Shown: one piece after another, positions 26,730 to 35,548 of the stretch
How the letters are laid out: each line of letters opens with the position of its first letter
Position numbering within the stretch: the first letter of the stretch is position 1
Origin: Panacagrimonas sp965216805
GTDB lineage: Bacteria; Pseudomonadota; Gammaproteobacteria; Nevskiales; Nevskiaceae
Length of the DNA: 64,000 bases
Reading direction: 5' to 3'
NCBI RefSeq assembly: GCF_965216805.1
Contig: NZ_CBDCGN010000002.1
Location: 2,666,001 to 2,730,000 of the forward strand
Program-made: the position numbers and the translations under genes
Notes under the pieces: model-generated
What the model saw: the letters and a program-made list of their open reading frames with translations, nothing else
Told to the model about the DNA's origin: nothing
Database searches by the model: none

Positions 26730-28196
26730 TCAAGTCGCCTTGATTCGCTCGTACGCCGCCAGCGCGCGTGCGCGCGACTCGGCGAGATCCACGATCGGCT
26801 GTGGATAGGTCTGTCCCAGCGCCACACCGGCGGCACGCAGAACCGCCGGCTTGGCCTGCCAGGGCGCGTGCAGCGCATCCCCCGACAGCTTGGCCAGCTC
26901 CGGCACCCAGCGCCGGATGTAATCACCGTCGGCATCGAACTTGGCGCTCTGCAGCACCGGATTGAAGATCCGAAAATAGGGCGCGGCATCGGCACCGCAT
27001 CCCGCGCTCCACTGCCAGCCCAGGGTGTTGTTGGCCAGATTCGCATCCACCAGGGTGTCCCAGAACCATCGCGCGCCCTCCAGCCAGGGGATCAGCAGGT
27101 TCTTGGTCAGGAAGCTCGCCACGATCATGCGCACGCGGTTGTGCATCCAGCCGCTGCGCCACAGCTGGCGCATGCCGGCGTCGATGATGGGCACGCCGGT
27201 GCGGCCGCGTTGCCAGGCGCTGAGATCCGCCGCGTACTCGTGCCGGGCCCGCCACGGAAAGGCCCCGAACTTGTCGTACATCGGCACTTCCGGCGTGCGC
27301 GGAAAATGAAACAACAGGTGGTGGGCAAATTCGCGCCAACCCAGCTCGCGCACGAACCACTCGGCATTGGCGTGGATGCCGGCCACCGGTTTCGACGCCG
27401 ACAGTCGCTGCATGCGCACCACCAGTTGCAGCGGCGAGACCTCACCGAAATGCAGTGCCGGCGACAGGCCGGAGGTGGCATCCACCGCCGGCAGATCGCG
27501 CTGCTCGCGGTAACGTGCCGCCGGACCCCCGGCGAAGCGCTGCAGACGCTCGTGCGCCTGCGCCTCACCGGGCTGCCAAGTCTGGTGAAACCCGGCGTCC
27601 CAGGCGATTCGCGGCAGCAGGTGCAAGCTCTCCAGGCTGGCCGAGTCCGGTAGCTTGCCCGGAGACGACAGCGCCGTCGGCGCCGGCAGGGGCACCTGAC
27701 CGTTGGCCAGACGTTCCTGCAGTCGTGGTTGGGCATTGCGCCAGAACGGCGAGAACACGCGATAGGGATCGCCGGTCCCGGTCTTGAGCTGCCAGGGCTC
27801 GAACAGCAGGGCGCCGTTGAAGCTCTCCGCGATCAGCCCGGACTCGCGCAGGACTTCCTTGACGTGCTTATCGCGGCCAACGAAGGCCGGCTCGTACAAG
27901 CGGTTCCAGTACACCGCCTCGGCGCCCGTCAGGGTGACGAGCTGGCTCAACTGCTCCAGCGACCCGCCCCGGCGCAGGATCAGGCGCGACCCGAGCGCGC
28001 GCAGGTGGTGTTCCAAGCTGGCCAACGAGTGATGCAACCACCAGCGGCTGGCGCCGCCCGGCGCCCACGGCGATTCGGCGTCGGCGTCGTCGATGTAGAC
28101 CGGCAGCACCTGCTCGTGCCGTTCCAGCGCCGCGGACAGCGCCGGGTTGTCCGCCAGACGCAGATCGCGACGAAACCAGACCAGGGCCGTACTCAT
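26730..28196 (-). CDS. phrB: Deoxyribodipyrimidine photolyase (class I CPD photolyase)
   Basis: Light-driven repair of cyclobutane pyrimidine dimers with FADH. It is 488 residues: N-terminal antenna domain beginning STALVWFRRDLRLADNPAL, and a C-terminal FAD domain with GVPIIDAGMRQLWRSGWMHNR, WFWDTLVDANLANNTLGWQW and FRIFNPVLQSAKFD, where the WQWSAG and FNP segments line the active site. The antenna may be methenyltetrahydrofolate or FO (8-HDF). FO would be available from cofGH in this window, but the sequence alone does not decide it. Confidence 0.95.
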   Translation of the reverse strand: MSTALVWFRRDLRLADNPALSAALERHEQVLPVYIDDADAESPWAPGGASRWWLHHSLASLEHHLRALGSRLILRRGGSLEQLSQLVTLTGAEAVYWNRLYEPAFVGRDKHVKEVLRESGLIAESFNGALLFEPWQLKTGTGDPYRVFSPFWRNAQPRLQERLANGQVPLPAPTALSSPGKLPDSASLESLHLLPRIAWDAGFHQTWQPGEAQAHERLQRFAGGPAARYREQRDLPAVDATSGLSPALHFGEVSPLQLVVRMQRLSASKPVAGIHANAEWFVRELGWREFAHHLLFHFPRTPEVPMYDKFGAFPWRARHEYAADLSAWQRGRTGVPIIDAGMRQLWRSGWMHNRVRMIVASFLTKNLLIPWLEGARWFWDTLVDANLANNTLGWQWSAGCGADAAPYFRIFNPVLQSAKFDADGDYIRRWVPELAKLSGDALHAPWQAKPAVLRAAGVALGQTYPQPIVDLAESRARALAAYERIKAT

Positions 28197-28248
28197 GTGC
28201 GCATGCTAATCCGCCCGCAGGCGCCGCGGAGCAGCGGTCGCGGGACCG

Positions 28249-28254
28249 TATAAT
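28249..28254 (+). promoter_or_regulatory. TATAAT -10 element directly before the ABC ATPase start
   Basis: A perfect TATAAT lies only nine bases before the ATG at 28264, with no clear -35. Transcription from it would begin within a few bases of the start codon, giving a nearly leaderless mRNA. No Shine-Dalgarno sequence is seen. Confidence 0.45.
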
Positions 28255-28263
28255 CCGCGCCCC

Positions 28264-29178
28264 ATGATCCCTACCACTCCCGACGCGCTGCGGATCGACG
28301 CCGTGGCCAAGTCCTACGGCAGCCTGCAGGCGCTCAAGAACGTCAGCTTTTCGATCCGCGCCGGCGAATTCTTCGGCCTGCTCGGCCCCAACGGCGCCGG
28401 AAAATCCACTCTGATCAACGTGATCGCCGGCCTGACCCGGATGGATCGCGGCACGGTTTCGGTGATGGGCCATGACACCGTGAGCGATTTCCGCACCGCC
28501 CGGCGCAAGCTGGGTGTGGTGCCGCAGGAACTGGTGTTCGATCCTTTCTTCAAGGTGGTCGACATGCTGCGCATCCAGGCCGGCTACTACGGCTGTGGTC
28601 GCGAGGTGTGGCCCTGGATCGACGAAATGCTGGAACGTCTGGAACTTGACGACAAGCGCACCACGTCCATGCGCGCGCTGTCCGGCGGCATGAAGCGCCG
28701 GGTGCTGATCGCCCAGGCGCTGGTGCACAAGCCGCCAGTGGTGATCCTGGATGAACCCACCGCTGGCGTCGACGTGGAGCTGCGGCGCACCCTGTGGGAA
28801 TTCATGCGCGACCTGCACGCCAAGGGCACCACGGTGGTGCTGACCACGCACTATCTGGAGGAGGCGCAGGAAATGTGCGAGCGCATCGCCATCCTCGACC
28901 ACGGCGAGGTCCAGGCGCTGGAGACGACCCGACAGCTACTCGCGCGGCATCCGTTCCGCTTCCTGCGCCTGAAGCTGGCGGAGAACGGCGCATTGCCGGC
29001 CGATCTGTCGGCCCTCGTCACCGGCGAAAAGGACGGCTACACCGAACTGCGGCTGGAGTCCGGCAAGCATCCCATCGGCAGCGTGTTCGAGAGTCTCAAG
29101 CGCGCCGGGCTGGCGGTCGAAGACGTGCAGACGCGCGAGCCGGACCTGGAAGATATTTTCGTGGAACTGACCCGATGA
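28264..29178 (+). CDS. ABC-2 type transporter ATP-binding protein (YadG-like)
   Basis: ATPase of a two-gene ABC-2 exporter, 304 residues. Walker A GLLGPNGAGKSTLIN, signature ALSGGMKRRVLIAQ, Walker B VVILDEPTAGVDVEL and H-loop TTHYLEEAQ are all present. The C-terminal 80 residues are an accessory domain. The permease partner follows 46 bases downstream. Substrate unknown; the pair resembles Escherichia coli YadG/YadH. Confidence 0.93.
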   Translation: MIPTTPDALRIDAVAKSYGSLQALKNVSFSIRAGEFFGLLGPNGAGKSTLINVIAGLTRMDRGTVSVMGHDTVSDFRTARRKLGVVPQELVFDPFFKVVDMLRIQAGYYGCGREVWPWIDEMLERLELDDKRTTSMRALSGGMKRRVLIAQALVHKPPVVILDEPTAGVDVELRRTLWEFMRDLHAKGTTVVLTTHYLEEAQEMCERIAILDHGEVQALETTRQLLARHPFRFLRLKLAENGALPADLSALVTGEKDGYTELRLESGKHPIGSVFESLKRAGLAVEDVQTREPDLEDIFVELTR

Positions 29179-29224
29179 ACGGCCCGCAAAGTGAAGCGCG
29201 GTTGAGCAACACCCGGGCGAGCAC

Positions 29225-29992
29225 ATGAGTCCGGACACCCGTGGCTTCGTCACCCTGCTCAAGAAAGAGGTGATGCGTTTCACCTCGGTGCTGGCGCAGA
29301 CCGTGACCGCGCCGGTGATCACCGCGGTGCTGTATCTGCTGGTTTTCGCGCAGGCACTGCAGGGGCGCACCTCGGCCTACGAGGGCATCAGCTATACGCA
29401 GTTCCTGCTGCCGGGACTGGTGATGATGACAGTGATCCAGAACGCCTTCGCCAACACCAGTTCGTCGATGATCCAGTCCAAGGTCATGGGCAACCTGGTG
29501 TTCCTGCTGATGGCGCCGCTGAGTCCGCTGCAATGGTTCGGCGCCTACGTGCTCGCGGCGCTGGTGCGCACGGTGCTGGTCGCCGTGACCATGCTGGCGG
29601 TGACGCTGCCCTTCGTGCCGCTGCCGATCGAGGCGCCGCTGGTGTTGATTGCGCATTTCCTGCTGGCGGGCGGCAGTCTGGCGGTGCTCGGGCTGATTGC
29701 GGGTATCGTGGCCTTGAAATTCGATCAGGTCGCCACCTTCACCAATTTCTTCATCACGCCGGCATCCTTCCTGTCCGGCGTGTTCTACTCGGTGCATGCG
29801 CTGCCGCCGTTCTGGTATCAGGTGTCGCACTGGAATCCGTTCTTCTACATGATCGACGGCTTTCGCTACGGTTTCTTCGGTCATGCCGACGTATCGCCCG
29901 CAGTAAGCCTCGGCTGGTCCGGCTGCTTCTTCCTGATCGCATCGGCCACCTGCCTGTTCATCCTGCAGCGCGGATACCGTTTGCGGCCTTGA
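29225..29992 (+). CDS. ABC-2 type transporter permease (YadH-like)
   Basis: Inner-membrane permease of 255 residues with about six hydrophobic segments, beginning MSPDTRGFVTLLKKEVMRF (cytoplasmic amphipathic start) and containing YTQFLLPGLVMMTVIQNAF and the C-terminal NPFFYMIDGFRYGFFG motif typical of this family. Partner of the ATPase upstream. The next gene, ibaG, follows after 31 bases and may be read on the same transcript. Confidence 0.93.
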   Translation: MSPDTRGFVTLLKKEVMRFTSVLAQTVTAPVITAVLYLLVFAQALQGRTSAYEGISYTQFLLPGLVMMTVIQNAFANTSSSMIQSKVMGNLVFLLMAPLSPLQWFGAYVLAALVRTVLVAVTMLAVTLPFVPLPIEAPLVLIAHFLLAGGSLAVLGLIAGIVALKFDQVATFTNFFITPASFLSGVFYSVHALPPFWYQVSHWNPFFYMIDGFRYGFFGHADVSPAVSLGWSGCFFLIASATCLFILQRGYRLRP

Positions 29993-30023
29993 ACTTCATT
30001 CTCACTGCTCTCTGGAGGCCTTG

Positions 30024-30242
30024 ATGACCAAGGACGAAATTCGCCAACTGATCCAGGCCGGCCTGCCGCAGGCACAGGTCACCGTGCACGGCGACGATGG
30101 CCAGCATTTTGAAGCCGACGTGGTGTGTGCCGACTTTGCGGGCAAGCCGATGCTCGCGCAGCACCGGATGGTCTACGCCACCCTCGGCGAACGCATGGGA
30201 CGCGACATTCACGCACTGCAGCTCAAGACCCGCGCGGTTTGA
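30024..30242 (+). CDS. ibaG: BolA-family iron-sulfur-related regulator IbaG
   Basis: Small class II KH-fold BolA protein of 72 residues; such proteins pair with monothiol glutaredoxins in iron-sulfur metabolism. Features are IRQLIQAGLPQAQVTVHGDDGQHFEADVV and HRMVYATLG. The ATG at 30024 follows GGAGG by five bases; a TTG just before it is less likely. Placement directly before murA is a widely conserved arrangement. Confidence 0.93.
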   Translation: MTKDEIRQLIQAGLPQAQVTVHGDDGQHFEADVVCADFAGKPMLAQHRMVYATLGERMGRDIHALQLKTRAV

Positions 30243-30324
30243 ACTGCACAAAACTTGCACGCAAGCGGCGCGCAGCGCGCACAGGCTGCTGTCATCCTCG
30301 GCACAGCCTCAACTGACCAGCCCC

Positions 30325-31593
30325 ATGGACAAATTCATCATCGAAGGCAATGGCCCGCTGCGCGGCGAAATCACCGCCAGCGGTGCCAAGAACGCCGCCC
30401 TGCCCATCCTCTGCGCCTCGTTGCTGTCGGATCAGCCCTTGCATCTCACCAATGTGCCCAAGCTGTGGGACATCGGCACCACGCACAAGCTGCTCAGCCA
30501 GATGGGCGTGACCGTGGAGGCGCCTGTCGACCATGAGATGGTGATCGACGCCAGTTCCATCACCACCCACGTCGCGCCCTACGAGCTGGTGCGGACGATG
30601 CGCGCCTCCATCCTGGTACTCGGCCCCCTGGTGGCCAAGCGTGGCGAGGCGCATGTGTCCCTGCCCGGCGGCTGTGCCATCGGCGCGCGGCCGGTGAATC
30701 TGCACCTCATGGGGCTCGAAGCCATGGGCGCGGAGATCAAGCTCGAAGGCGGCTTCATCCACGCCAAGGCGTCCCGGCTCAGGGGCGCGCACATCGTCCT
30801 GGACACCGTCACCGTCACGGGCACCGAGAACCTGATGATGGCCGCGGTGCTGGCCGAAGGTCACACCGTGCTGGAAAACGCGGCACGCGAACCCGAGGTG
30901 GTGGACCTGGCGCGTTGCCTGCGCGCCATGGGCGCGAGGATCCAGGGTGAAGGCACCACCACCATCCGCATCGAGGGCGTGGACAAGCTGCATGCCGCCC
31001 GGCATGCGGTGATTGCTGATCGCATCGAAACCGGCACCTACCTGGTGGCTGCCGCGATCACCCGCGGCAAGGTGCGCGTGAACAAGACCGATCCTTCGAT
31101 GCTGGACGCGGTGCTGGTCAAGCTGCAGCAGGCCGGCGCCAAGGTGTCCACCGGCACCGACTTCGTCGAGGTGGACATGCAGGATCGCCGGCCGCTGGCG
31201 GTCAACCTGCACACCATGCCGCATCCTGGATTTCCGACCGACATGCAGGCGCAGTTCATGGCGCTGAACTGTCTGGCCGAAGGCGTCGGCACCATCCGCG
31301 AAACCATCTTCGAGAACCGCTTCATGCACGCGCAGGAACTACTGCGCCTGGGTGCCGATATCCGCGTCGAAGGCAACACCGCCATCATCACCGGCCGCGA
31401 GCGCCTGGCCGCCGCCCCGATCATGGCCACCGACCTGCGCGCCTCCGCGTCGTTGGTGCTGGCCGCGCTGGCCGCCGATGGCGAGACCTTCATCGACCGC
31501 ATCTACCACATGGATCGCGGCTACGAGGACATTGAGGGCAAGCTTGCCTCGCTGGGCGCGCGCATAAAGCGCGTCGGCAAGATGATCACCTGA
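30325..31593 (+). CDS. murA: UDP-N-acetylglucosamine 1-carboxyvinyltransferase
   Basis: First committed enzyme of peptidoglycan synthesis, transferring enolpyruvate to UDP-GlcNAc. It is 422 residues. Lys22 in SGAKNAALP and the PEP-reactive Cys117 in SLPGGCAIGARPVNLH, the fosfomycin target, are present, so the enzyme should be fosfomycin-sensitive by this criterion. HPGFPTDMQAQFMAL and HMDRGYEDIEGKL are conserved later motifs. The start fits the family N terminus MDKFIIEG. Confidence 0.97.
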   Translation: MDKFIIEGNGPLRGEITASGAKNAALPILCASLLSDQPLHLTNVPKLWDIGTTHKLLSQMGVTVEAPVDHEMVIDASSITTHVAPYELVRTMRASILVLGPLVAKRGEAHVSLPGGCAIGARPVNLHLMGLEAMGAEIKLEGGFIHAKASRLRGAHIVLDTVTVTGTENLMMAAVLAEGHTVLENAAREPEVVDLARCLRAMGARIQGEGTTTIRIEGVDKLHAARHAVIADRIETGTYLVAAAITRGKVRVNKTDPSMLDAVLVKLQQAGAKVSTGTDFVEVDMQDRRPLAVNLHTMPHPGFPTDMQAQFMALNCLAEGVGTIRETIFENRFMHAQELLRLGADIRVEGNTAIITGRERLAAAPIMATDLRASASLVLAALAADGETFIDRIYHMDRGYEDIEGKLASLGARIKRVGKMIT

Positions 31594-31613
31594 TCGACCC
31601 GCATTGATACGCC

Positions 31614-32168
31614 ATGTCGGACTCCGGCCCCGTTACCGTCAGCATCGCCCGCCACGTTCGTGCCGGCAAAGAAGCCGAGTACGACGACTGGGTCAAGCGC
31701 ATCATCGCGACCGCCTCGCGTTTTCCCGGACACCTGGGCGTCGACGTTCTCAAGCCCGCGCCGGGTTCCGGCGGCGAGTACGTGCTGCTCACCCGCTTCG
31801 ACAGCGACGAGCACCAGAGAATCTGGGAGGCGTCCGCCGAGCGCGCGGCGTTTCTTGCACAGCTCAGCCTGCTGACCGAAGGCGAAGACAAGGTCACGAG
31901 GGTCTCCGGACTGGAATTCTGGTTCTCGCTGCCCGAGGTTCCAGCCCGGTCTGCACCGAGCCAGCACAAGATGGCCCTGGTGCTGTGCGTGGTCGTCTTC
32001 GCGCTGGTGCTGCTGATGAACCTGCTGTTCGGGAAGTACCTTGCGCAGCTGCCGCTGGTGCTGAGAGTGGCGGTGCTGTCGGTGGTCCAGGTGCTGTTGC
32101 TGACCTACGTTGTCATGCCGCGCGTGACCGGGCTGTTGAAGAACTGGCTGTACCGCCGGACACCGTAA
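31614..32168 (+). CDS. ABM-domain protein with two C-terminal membrane helices
   Basis: The first 110 or so residues of 184 match the antibiotic biosynthesis monooxygenase-like (ABM) dimeric alpha-beta barrel: VTVSIARHVRAGKEAEYDDW, FPGHLGVDVLKP and EYVLLTRFDS. Then follow two hydrophobic helices, about residues 124-144 and 151-172, so the ABM domain is tethered to the inner membrane. Similar proteins are annotated without proven function. It begins 20 bases after murA but is probably unrelated to it. Confidence 0.8.
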   Translation: MSDSGPVTVSIARHVRAGKEAEYDDWVKRIIATASRFPGHLGVDVLKPAPGSGGEYVLLTRFDSDEHQRIWEASAERAAFLAQLSLLTEGEDKVTRVSGLEFWFSLPEVPARSAPSQHKMALVLCVVVFALVLLMNLLFGKYLAQLPLVLRVAVLSVVQVLLLTYVVMPRVTGLLKNWLYRRTP

Positions 32169-32288
32169 GCCTCGCGCGCCGGCCGTCGCTGTCATCCGCC
32201 GGTCATGGCCCAAGCTTCAACCTACCGGTGACAGCGCTGGCCCGAGCAGGCAGCATTCACGCTCTTCTTCCTCCATCGGAGCAGACCC

Positions 32289-32534
32289 ATGGCGTACGTG
32301 AGTATCAACGGCGAACAATACGAAAAGGAATTGCTGGACTTGGCCAAGCAACACACCACCGGCCAGGGCGAGGGCAAGCTGTCCAAGGACGAGGTGAAAG
32401 CGCTGTTCGCCTCGGCGCAGGATGGCCGCGGCGTGACTGACACCGAGAAGAAAACGCTCGCTTACATCCGCCAGAACTTTGCATTTACCGACGCGGCAGC
32501 CAGCGATTTCGACAAGGCCTACGCGGCACTGTGA
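32289..32534 (+). CDS. Small uncharacterised helical protein
   Basis: 81 residues, charged and mostly helical by appearance, without signal peptide or membrane segment. The middle region SKDEVKALFASAQDGRGVTDTEK looks like a helix-loop-helix with an acidic loop, but it does not match the 12-residue EF-hand loop. GGAG about nine bases upstream supports the start. I do not recognise the family. It stands alone between the ABM protein and a convergent NTF2-like gene. Confidence 0.7.
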   Translation: MAYVSINGEQYEKELLDLAKQHTTGQGEGKLSKDEVKALFASAQDGRGVTDTEKKTLAYIRQNFAFTDAAASDFDKAYAAL

Positions 32535-32581
32535 TCCCTGCGCGGCGCGCCGGCCAGGGTTTCGGCGCGCCGACGCGGTCG

Positions 32582-33043
32582 TTATCGGGGGATTGAATCC
32601 GGGCTGCCCAGTCCGCCCGGGCTGACGTGCGGCATCGCCCCCTCCAGCCCGGGCCAGCGCGTGGGCTCGAGGTAGGTGCGGTCCAGCACGATCTTTCCGT
32701 CCCGGATTCTGAGGATGGCGCAGAAGGGCGAATAGAATTCCGCCCGGGCGTCGTCGAGGATCACCGCCTCCACGATGGCGGTGTCCGCGCCGCTGAACAG
32801 GATGCGATCCACACGCATCCTGCGTGTAGGACAGGCGGCCAGCAGGCCCTTCACGACACTGGCGAGCTGGGCGTGACCGCGCACCTCCGCCATGTTGAAG
32901 CAGAGGTGGGCATCGGGCGCGTAGCAGTCCTGGACCAGCCGCTCCACGTCGGTGTTGTAGGTGTGCTCCCAGTGCCGCACCAGTCGCTGCAGCGCATCGT
33001 GGTGTGCCGTCGAAGTCCGGGTGTTGGCGGTCTGCTGGTTCAT
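32582..33043 (-). CDS. NTF2-like / SnoaL-fold domain protein
   Basis: 153 residues of the cone-shaped NTF2-like superfamily: ALQRLVRHWEHTYNTDVERLV, YAPDAHLCFNMAEVRGHAQLA and FCAILRIRDGKIVLDRTYLEP. Proteins of this fold can be isomerases, hydratases or binding proteins; no catalytic pair can be assigned here. AGGGAGA precedes the ATG at 33043. It faces the small gene at 32289 tail-to-tail. Confidence 0.8.
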   Translation of the reverse strand: MNQQTANTRTSTAHHDALQRLVRHWEHTYNTDVERLVQDCYAPDAHLCFNMAEVRGHAQLASVVKGLLAACPTRRMRVDRILFSGADTAIVEAVILDDARAEFYSPFCAILRIRDGKIVLDRTYLEPTRWPGLEGAMPHVSPGGLGSPDSIPR

Positions 33044-33181
33044 GGCGTCTCCCTGCACGTTGTATGCGCGCTCGACCGGGCGCGAGTTCGCAAGAGGGTG
33101 TGCAGCCTGAGGCCATCCGGCAATCCAGCAGTGGGGTGATCGTCGCAGCCCCGATCGGGCCCACGGCAGATATCGACACGC

Positions 33182-34222
33182 TTATCCGTTTGCCAGCACG
33201 AGGTCGGCGGCGATAACAGCGCTGGCCGGTGCCAAGGTGATGCCCAGGCGGTGATGACCCAGGTTCAGCAGCACGCCCGGTCGTGTATCCAACCATTCAA
33301 TCCGGGGAATGCCTTGCGGCAGGCAGGGGCGCAGACCGGTCCAGTGGGCCAGCACCGGGCGCCCGGCCAGTGCCGGCATCAGCATTTCTGCGCTGGTGAG
33401 TATGGAGGTCTTCGCGACTTCGCTCGGCGCCGAGTCGAAGCCCACCTCTTCCACCGTGCTGCCCGCCAGGATCGGGCCGTCACGCCGCGGTATCAGGTAG
33501 CGACCGGCGCCCAGCACAATGCGATCCAGCTCGCCGGGCCGCGCGTCGATCAACAGCATCTGACCCTTGACGGGCTTGAGCGATGCCATCGGCGTCAGGG
33601 CAGCAGACCATGCGCCCGCACAGACGACGACGACGACGCAGGAATATCGATCACCCAGCGCCGTGCTCAGGGTGTGGCCGTAGGCATCGCCCCGGATATC
33701 GGTTACGGACTGCCCCTCAAGGATCTGCGCCCCTCCCGCCCGCAAGGCGCTGGCCAGGGACTTCAGCAATCGCGGACTACGCACCTGGGCCACGTCCGGG
33801 CATTCCAGCGCGCCAGCCATTTCATGCGAGGGCGCACTCCTGAATCCGCACTCGCGGCCCAGTTGTGCCCAGTGCTCGACCACCAGGGGTGGCCGCACTT
33901 GCATGCCACACACCTGGTACTCGGGATCAATGCCGCCGGCCGCGTGTATCGCGGCGCACCAGTCCGGGTAACACGCCAGGCTGTCGCGGATCAATGCGCG
34001 CACCTGCGGATGCGTGTCCGCAGGGTCCAGCGGCGCCAGGATGCCGCCGCCGGCCCAGGACGCACCGCCCCGACCCACCTTGCCGCGCTCCAGCACCGTG
34101 ACGCCCAGACCGCGCCGCTGCAGCTCGAATGCGGTGGCCAAGCCGATGACGCCAGCACCGATCACGATGACGTCGGATGACTTGCGGGTGCCGGGACTAG
34201 CCAACGAAGAGAGTGCCAACAA
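33182..34222 (-). CDS. thiO: Glycine oxidase-like FAD-dependent oxidoreductase ThiO
   Basis: D-amino-acid-oxidase-type flavoprotein of 346 residues; ThiO makes the imine of glycine for thiamine thiazole synthesis. The FAD motif is DVIVIGAGVIGLATAFELQRRG, then WAGGGILAP, CAGAWS and LNLGHHRLGITLAPASA near the C terminus. No other thiamine genes are in the window, so a general amine oxidase role is possible. It is divergent from the pilin operon, with a 115-base shared upstream region. Confidence 0.85.
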   Translation of the reverse strand: MLALSSLASPGTRKSSDVIVIGAGVIGLATAFELQRRGLGVTVLERGKVGRGGASWAGGGILAPLDPADTHPQVRALIRDSLACYPDWCAAIHAAGGIDPEYQVCGMQVRPPLVVEHWAQLGRECGFRSAPSHEMAGALECPDVAQVRSPRLLKSLASALRAGGAQILEGQSVTDIRGDAYGHTLSTALGDRYSCVVVVVCAGAWSAALTPMASLKPVKGQMLLIDARPGELDRIVLGAGRYLIPRRDGPILAGSTVEEVGFDSAPSEVAKTSILTSAEMLMPALAGRPVLAHWTGLRPCLPQGIPRIEWLDTRPGVLLNLGHHRLGITLAPASAVIAADLVLANG

Positions 34223-34325
34223 AACAAAGGGACGCCATTATCGGCGTTCGGCTGCTTGAGGCCATTGAACCTGCCGGCACCCCCGCTGATCCGACCGCGA
34301 GCCGCCCTGTAGTGCGGGTGCCTGA

Positions 34326-34331
34326 TATAAA
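34326..34331 (+). promoter_or_regulatory. TATAAA -10-like element before fimT
   Basis: TATAAA ends six bases before the fimT ATG at 34338, in the thiO-fimT divergent region. As with the ABC exporter at 28264, this spacing would give an essentially leaderless transcript. I saw no convincing sigma-54 -24/-12 site in the gap. Confidence 0.35.
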
Positions 34332-34337
34332 CCGGAC

Positions 34338-34928
34338 ATGACACGCGCCGCGGGATTTACCTTGCTCGAACTGATGGTGACCATCGCAATCGGCGCGATC
34401 CTGCTGGGCTTGGCGTTGCCCCAACTGAGTCGCTTCGGCCTGGCAGCGGCGCGCGCCAAGGGCGCGACCGAGCTGTACGCCGGACTCAATCAGGCCCGCT
34501 CCGAAGCCATCGTGCGCAATGCGCCGGTCACGGTGTGCCAGCGTGACTGGTATGCCGATGCCGCCTTCCCGCAGTGCGCAACCGGCGGCGGCACCTGGGC
34601 GCAGGGCTGGATCGTGTATCGGGATGCCGACGGCGCGTTTTCCGGCGACGAGCCAGACGATGCGTCGGCCATCATCGCGGTGTTCGATCCCGTCGGCCGC
34701 ATCAGCCCAAGCGTGGACGACGACGCTTTTGCCGTCGCCACCACCCTGGACAGCAATTCGTACCTGATCTTTGGTCCCAATGGTCGCGCCGATCAGCGCG
34801 CACAGTTCACCCTGTGCGAACGTTCCGGCCGACTGCGTGACGCGCGGCTGGTGGACGTCGCGCTCAGCGGGCGCGTCAGTCTGGTGCCACTGGACCCGGA
34901 CTCGGTCCCTGCAGGTTGCGGCGCATGA
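34338..34928 (+). CDS. fimT: Type IV minor pilin, FimT/GspH family
   Basis: Pseudopilin of 196 residues with a type III signal: AAGFTLLELMVTIAIGAILLGLALPQL, with Gly before the cleavage site and Glu at position 5 of the mature protein. A GspH/FimT C-terminal domain follows. It starts the operon fimT-pilV-pilW-pilX-pilY1-pilE. Its stop overlaps the pilV start by 4 bases. Confidence 0.92.
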   Translation: MTRAAGFTLLELMVTIAIGAILLGLALPQLSRFGLAAARAKGATELYAGLNQARSEAIVRNAPVTVCQRDWYADAAFPQCATGGGTWAQGWIVYRDADGAFSGDEPDDASAIIAVFDPVGRISPSVDDDAFAVATTLDSNSYLIFGPNGRADQRAQFTLCERSGRLRDARLVDVALSGRVSLVPLDPDSVPAGCGA

Positions 34929-35548
34929 ACGCGCTACGTCCAGGTCGTGATTGCGCGCAGCGCGGCTTCACCCTGATCGAGGTGCTGATCACCGTATTCG
35001 TGGCGGGGGTCGGGCTGCTCGCGGTGGCCGGCCTGCAGGCTATGTCGAAGAAATTCAATTACGACGCCATCCAGCGCACCGCTGCCGGCACCCTGGCACA
35101 GGCCATGGTCGAACGCATGCGCGGCAATCCGGGCGAACTGGAGGCCTATCTGACCCTGGACGCAGCGGCCTCGACGGCAGGCACCAGTTGCACTGGCGCC
35201 GATGCCGCGTGCACACCGCCGCAACTGGCGGCACATGACCTGTACACCTGGGGGCGCCTGCTGGCCGGCGACGAGGTGCAGGTCGATGGCCAATCGGTGG
35301 GCGGCCTGGTCGAACCCACGGGCTGCATCAGCGCCGATACCACGCCCGGACTGTACGTAGTGGCGATCGCCTGGCGCGGACTGACCGGCATCGAGGCGCC
35401 CGACGGCGACGACCTGACCGACCCCGCCCTGCACCCCTGCGGCCTCGGCAGCGGGCGCTATGACGACCCCAAGCAAAACGGCGACGACGACCGCATGCGC
35501 CGGGTGCTGCTGCTGCACGCCTTTGTGGCCGACCCCAATGCGCCCTGA
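34925..35548 (+). CDS. pilV: Type IV minor pilin PilV
   Basis: Minor pilin of 207 residues. After a basic leader the prepilin site is QRGFTLIEVLITVFVAGVGLLAVAGLQ, the AVAGLQ end being typical for PilV. The ATG at 34925 is coupled to the fimT stop (ATGA). The domain has several cysteine pairs. It takes part in the tip complex that primes pilus assembly, together with PilW, PilX, FimT/U, PilE and PilY1. Confidence 0.92.
   Translation: MNALRPGRDCAQRGFTLIEVLITVFVAGVGLLAVAGLQAMSKKFNYDAIQRTAAGTLAQAMVERMRGNPGELEAYLTLDAAASTAGTSCTGADAACTPPQLAAHDLYTWGRLLAGDEVQVDGQSVGGLVEPTGCISADTTPGLYVVAIAWRGLTGIEAPDGDDLTDPALHPCGLGSGRYDDPKQNGDDDRMRRVLLLHAFVADPNAP

Noticed and set aside
34140..34337. Sigma-54 promoter for the pilin operon
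   Set aside because: A GGCAC match exists on the minus strand inside thiO, but the GC of the -12 element is not at the right spacing.
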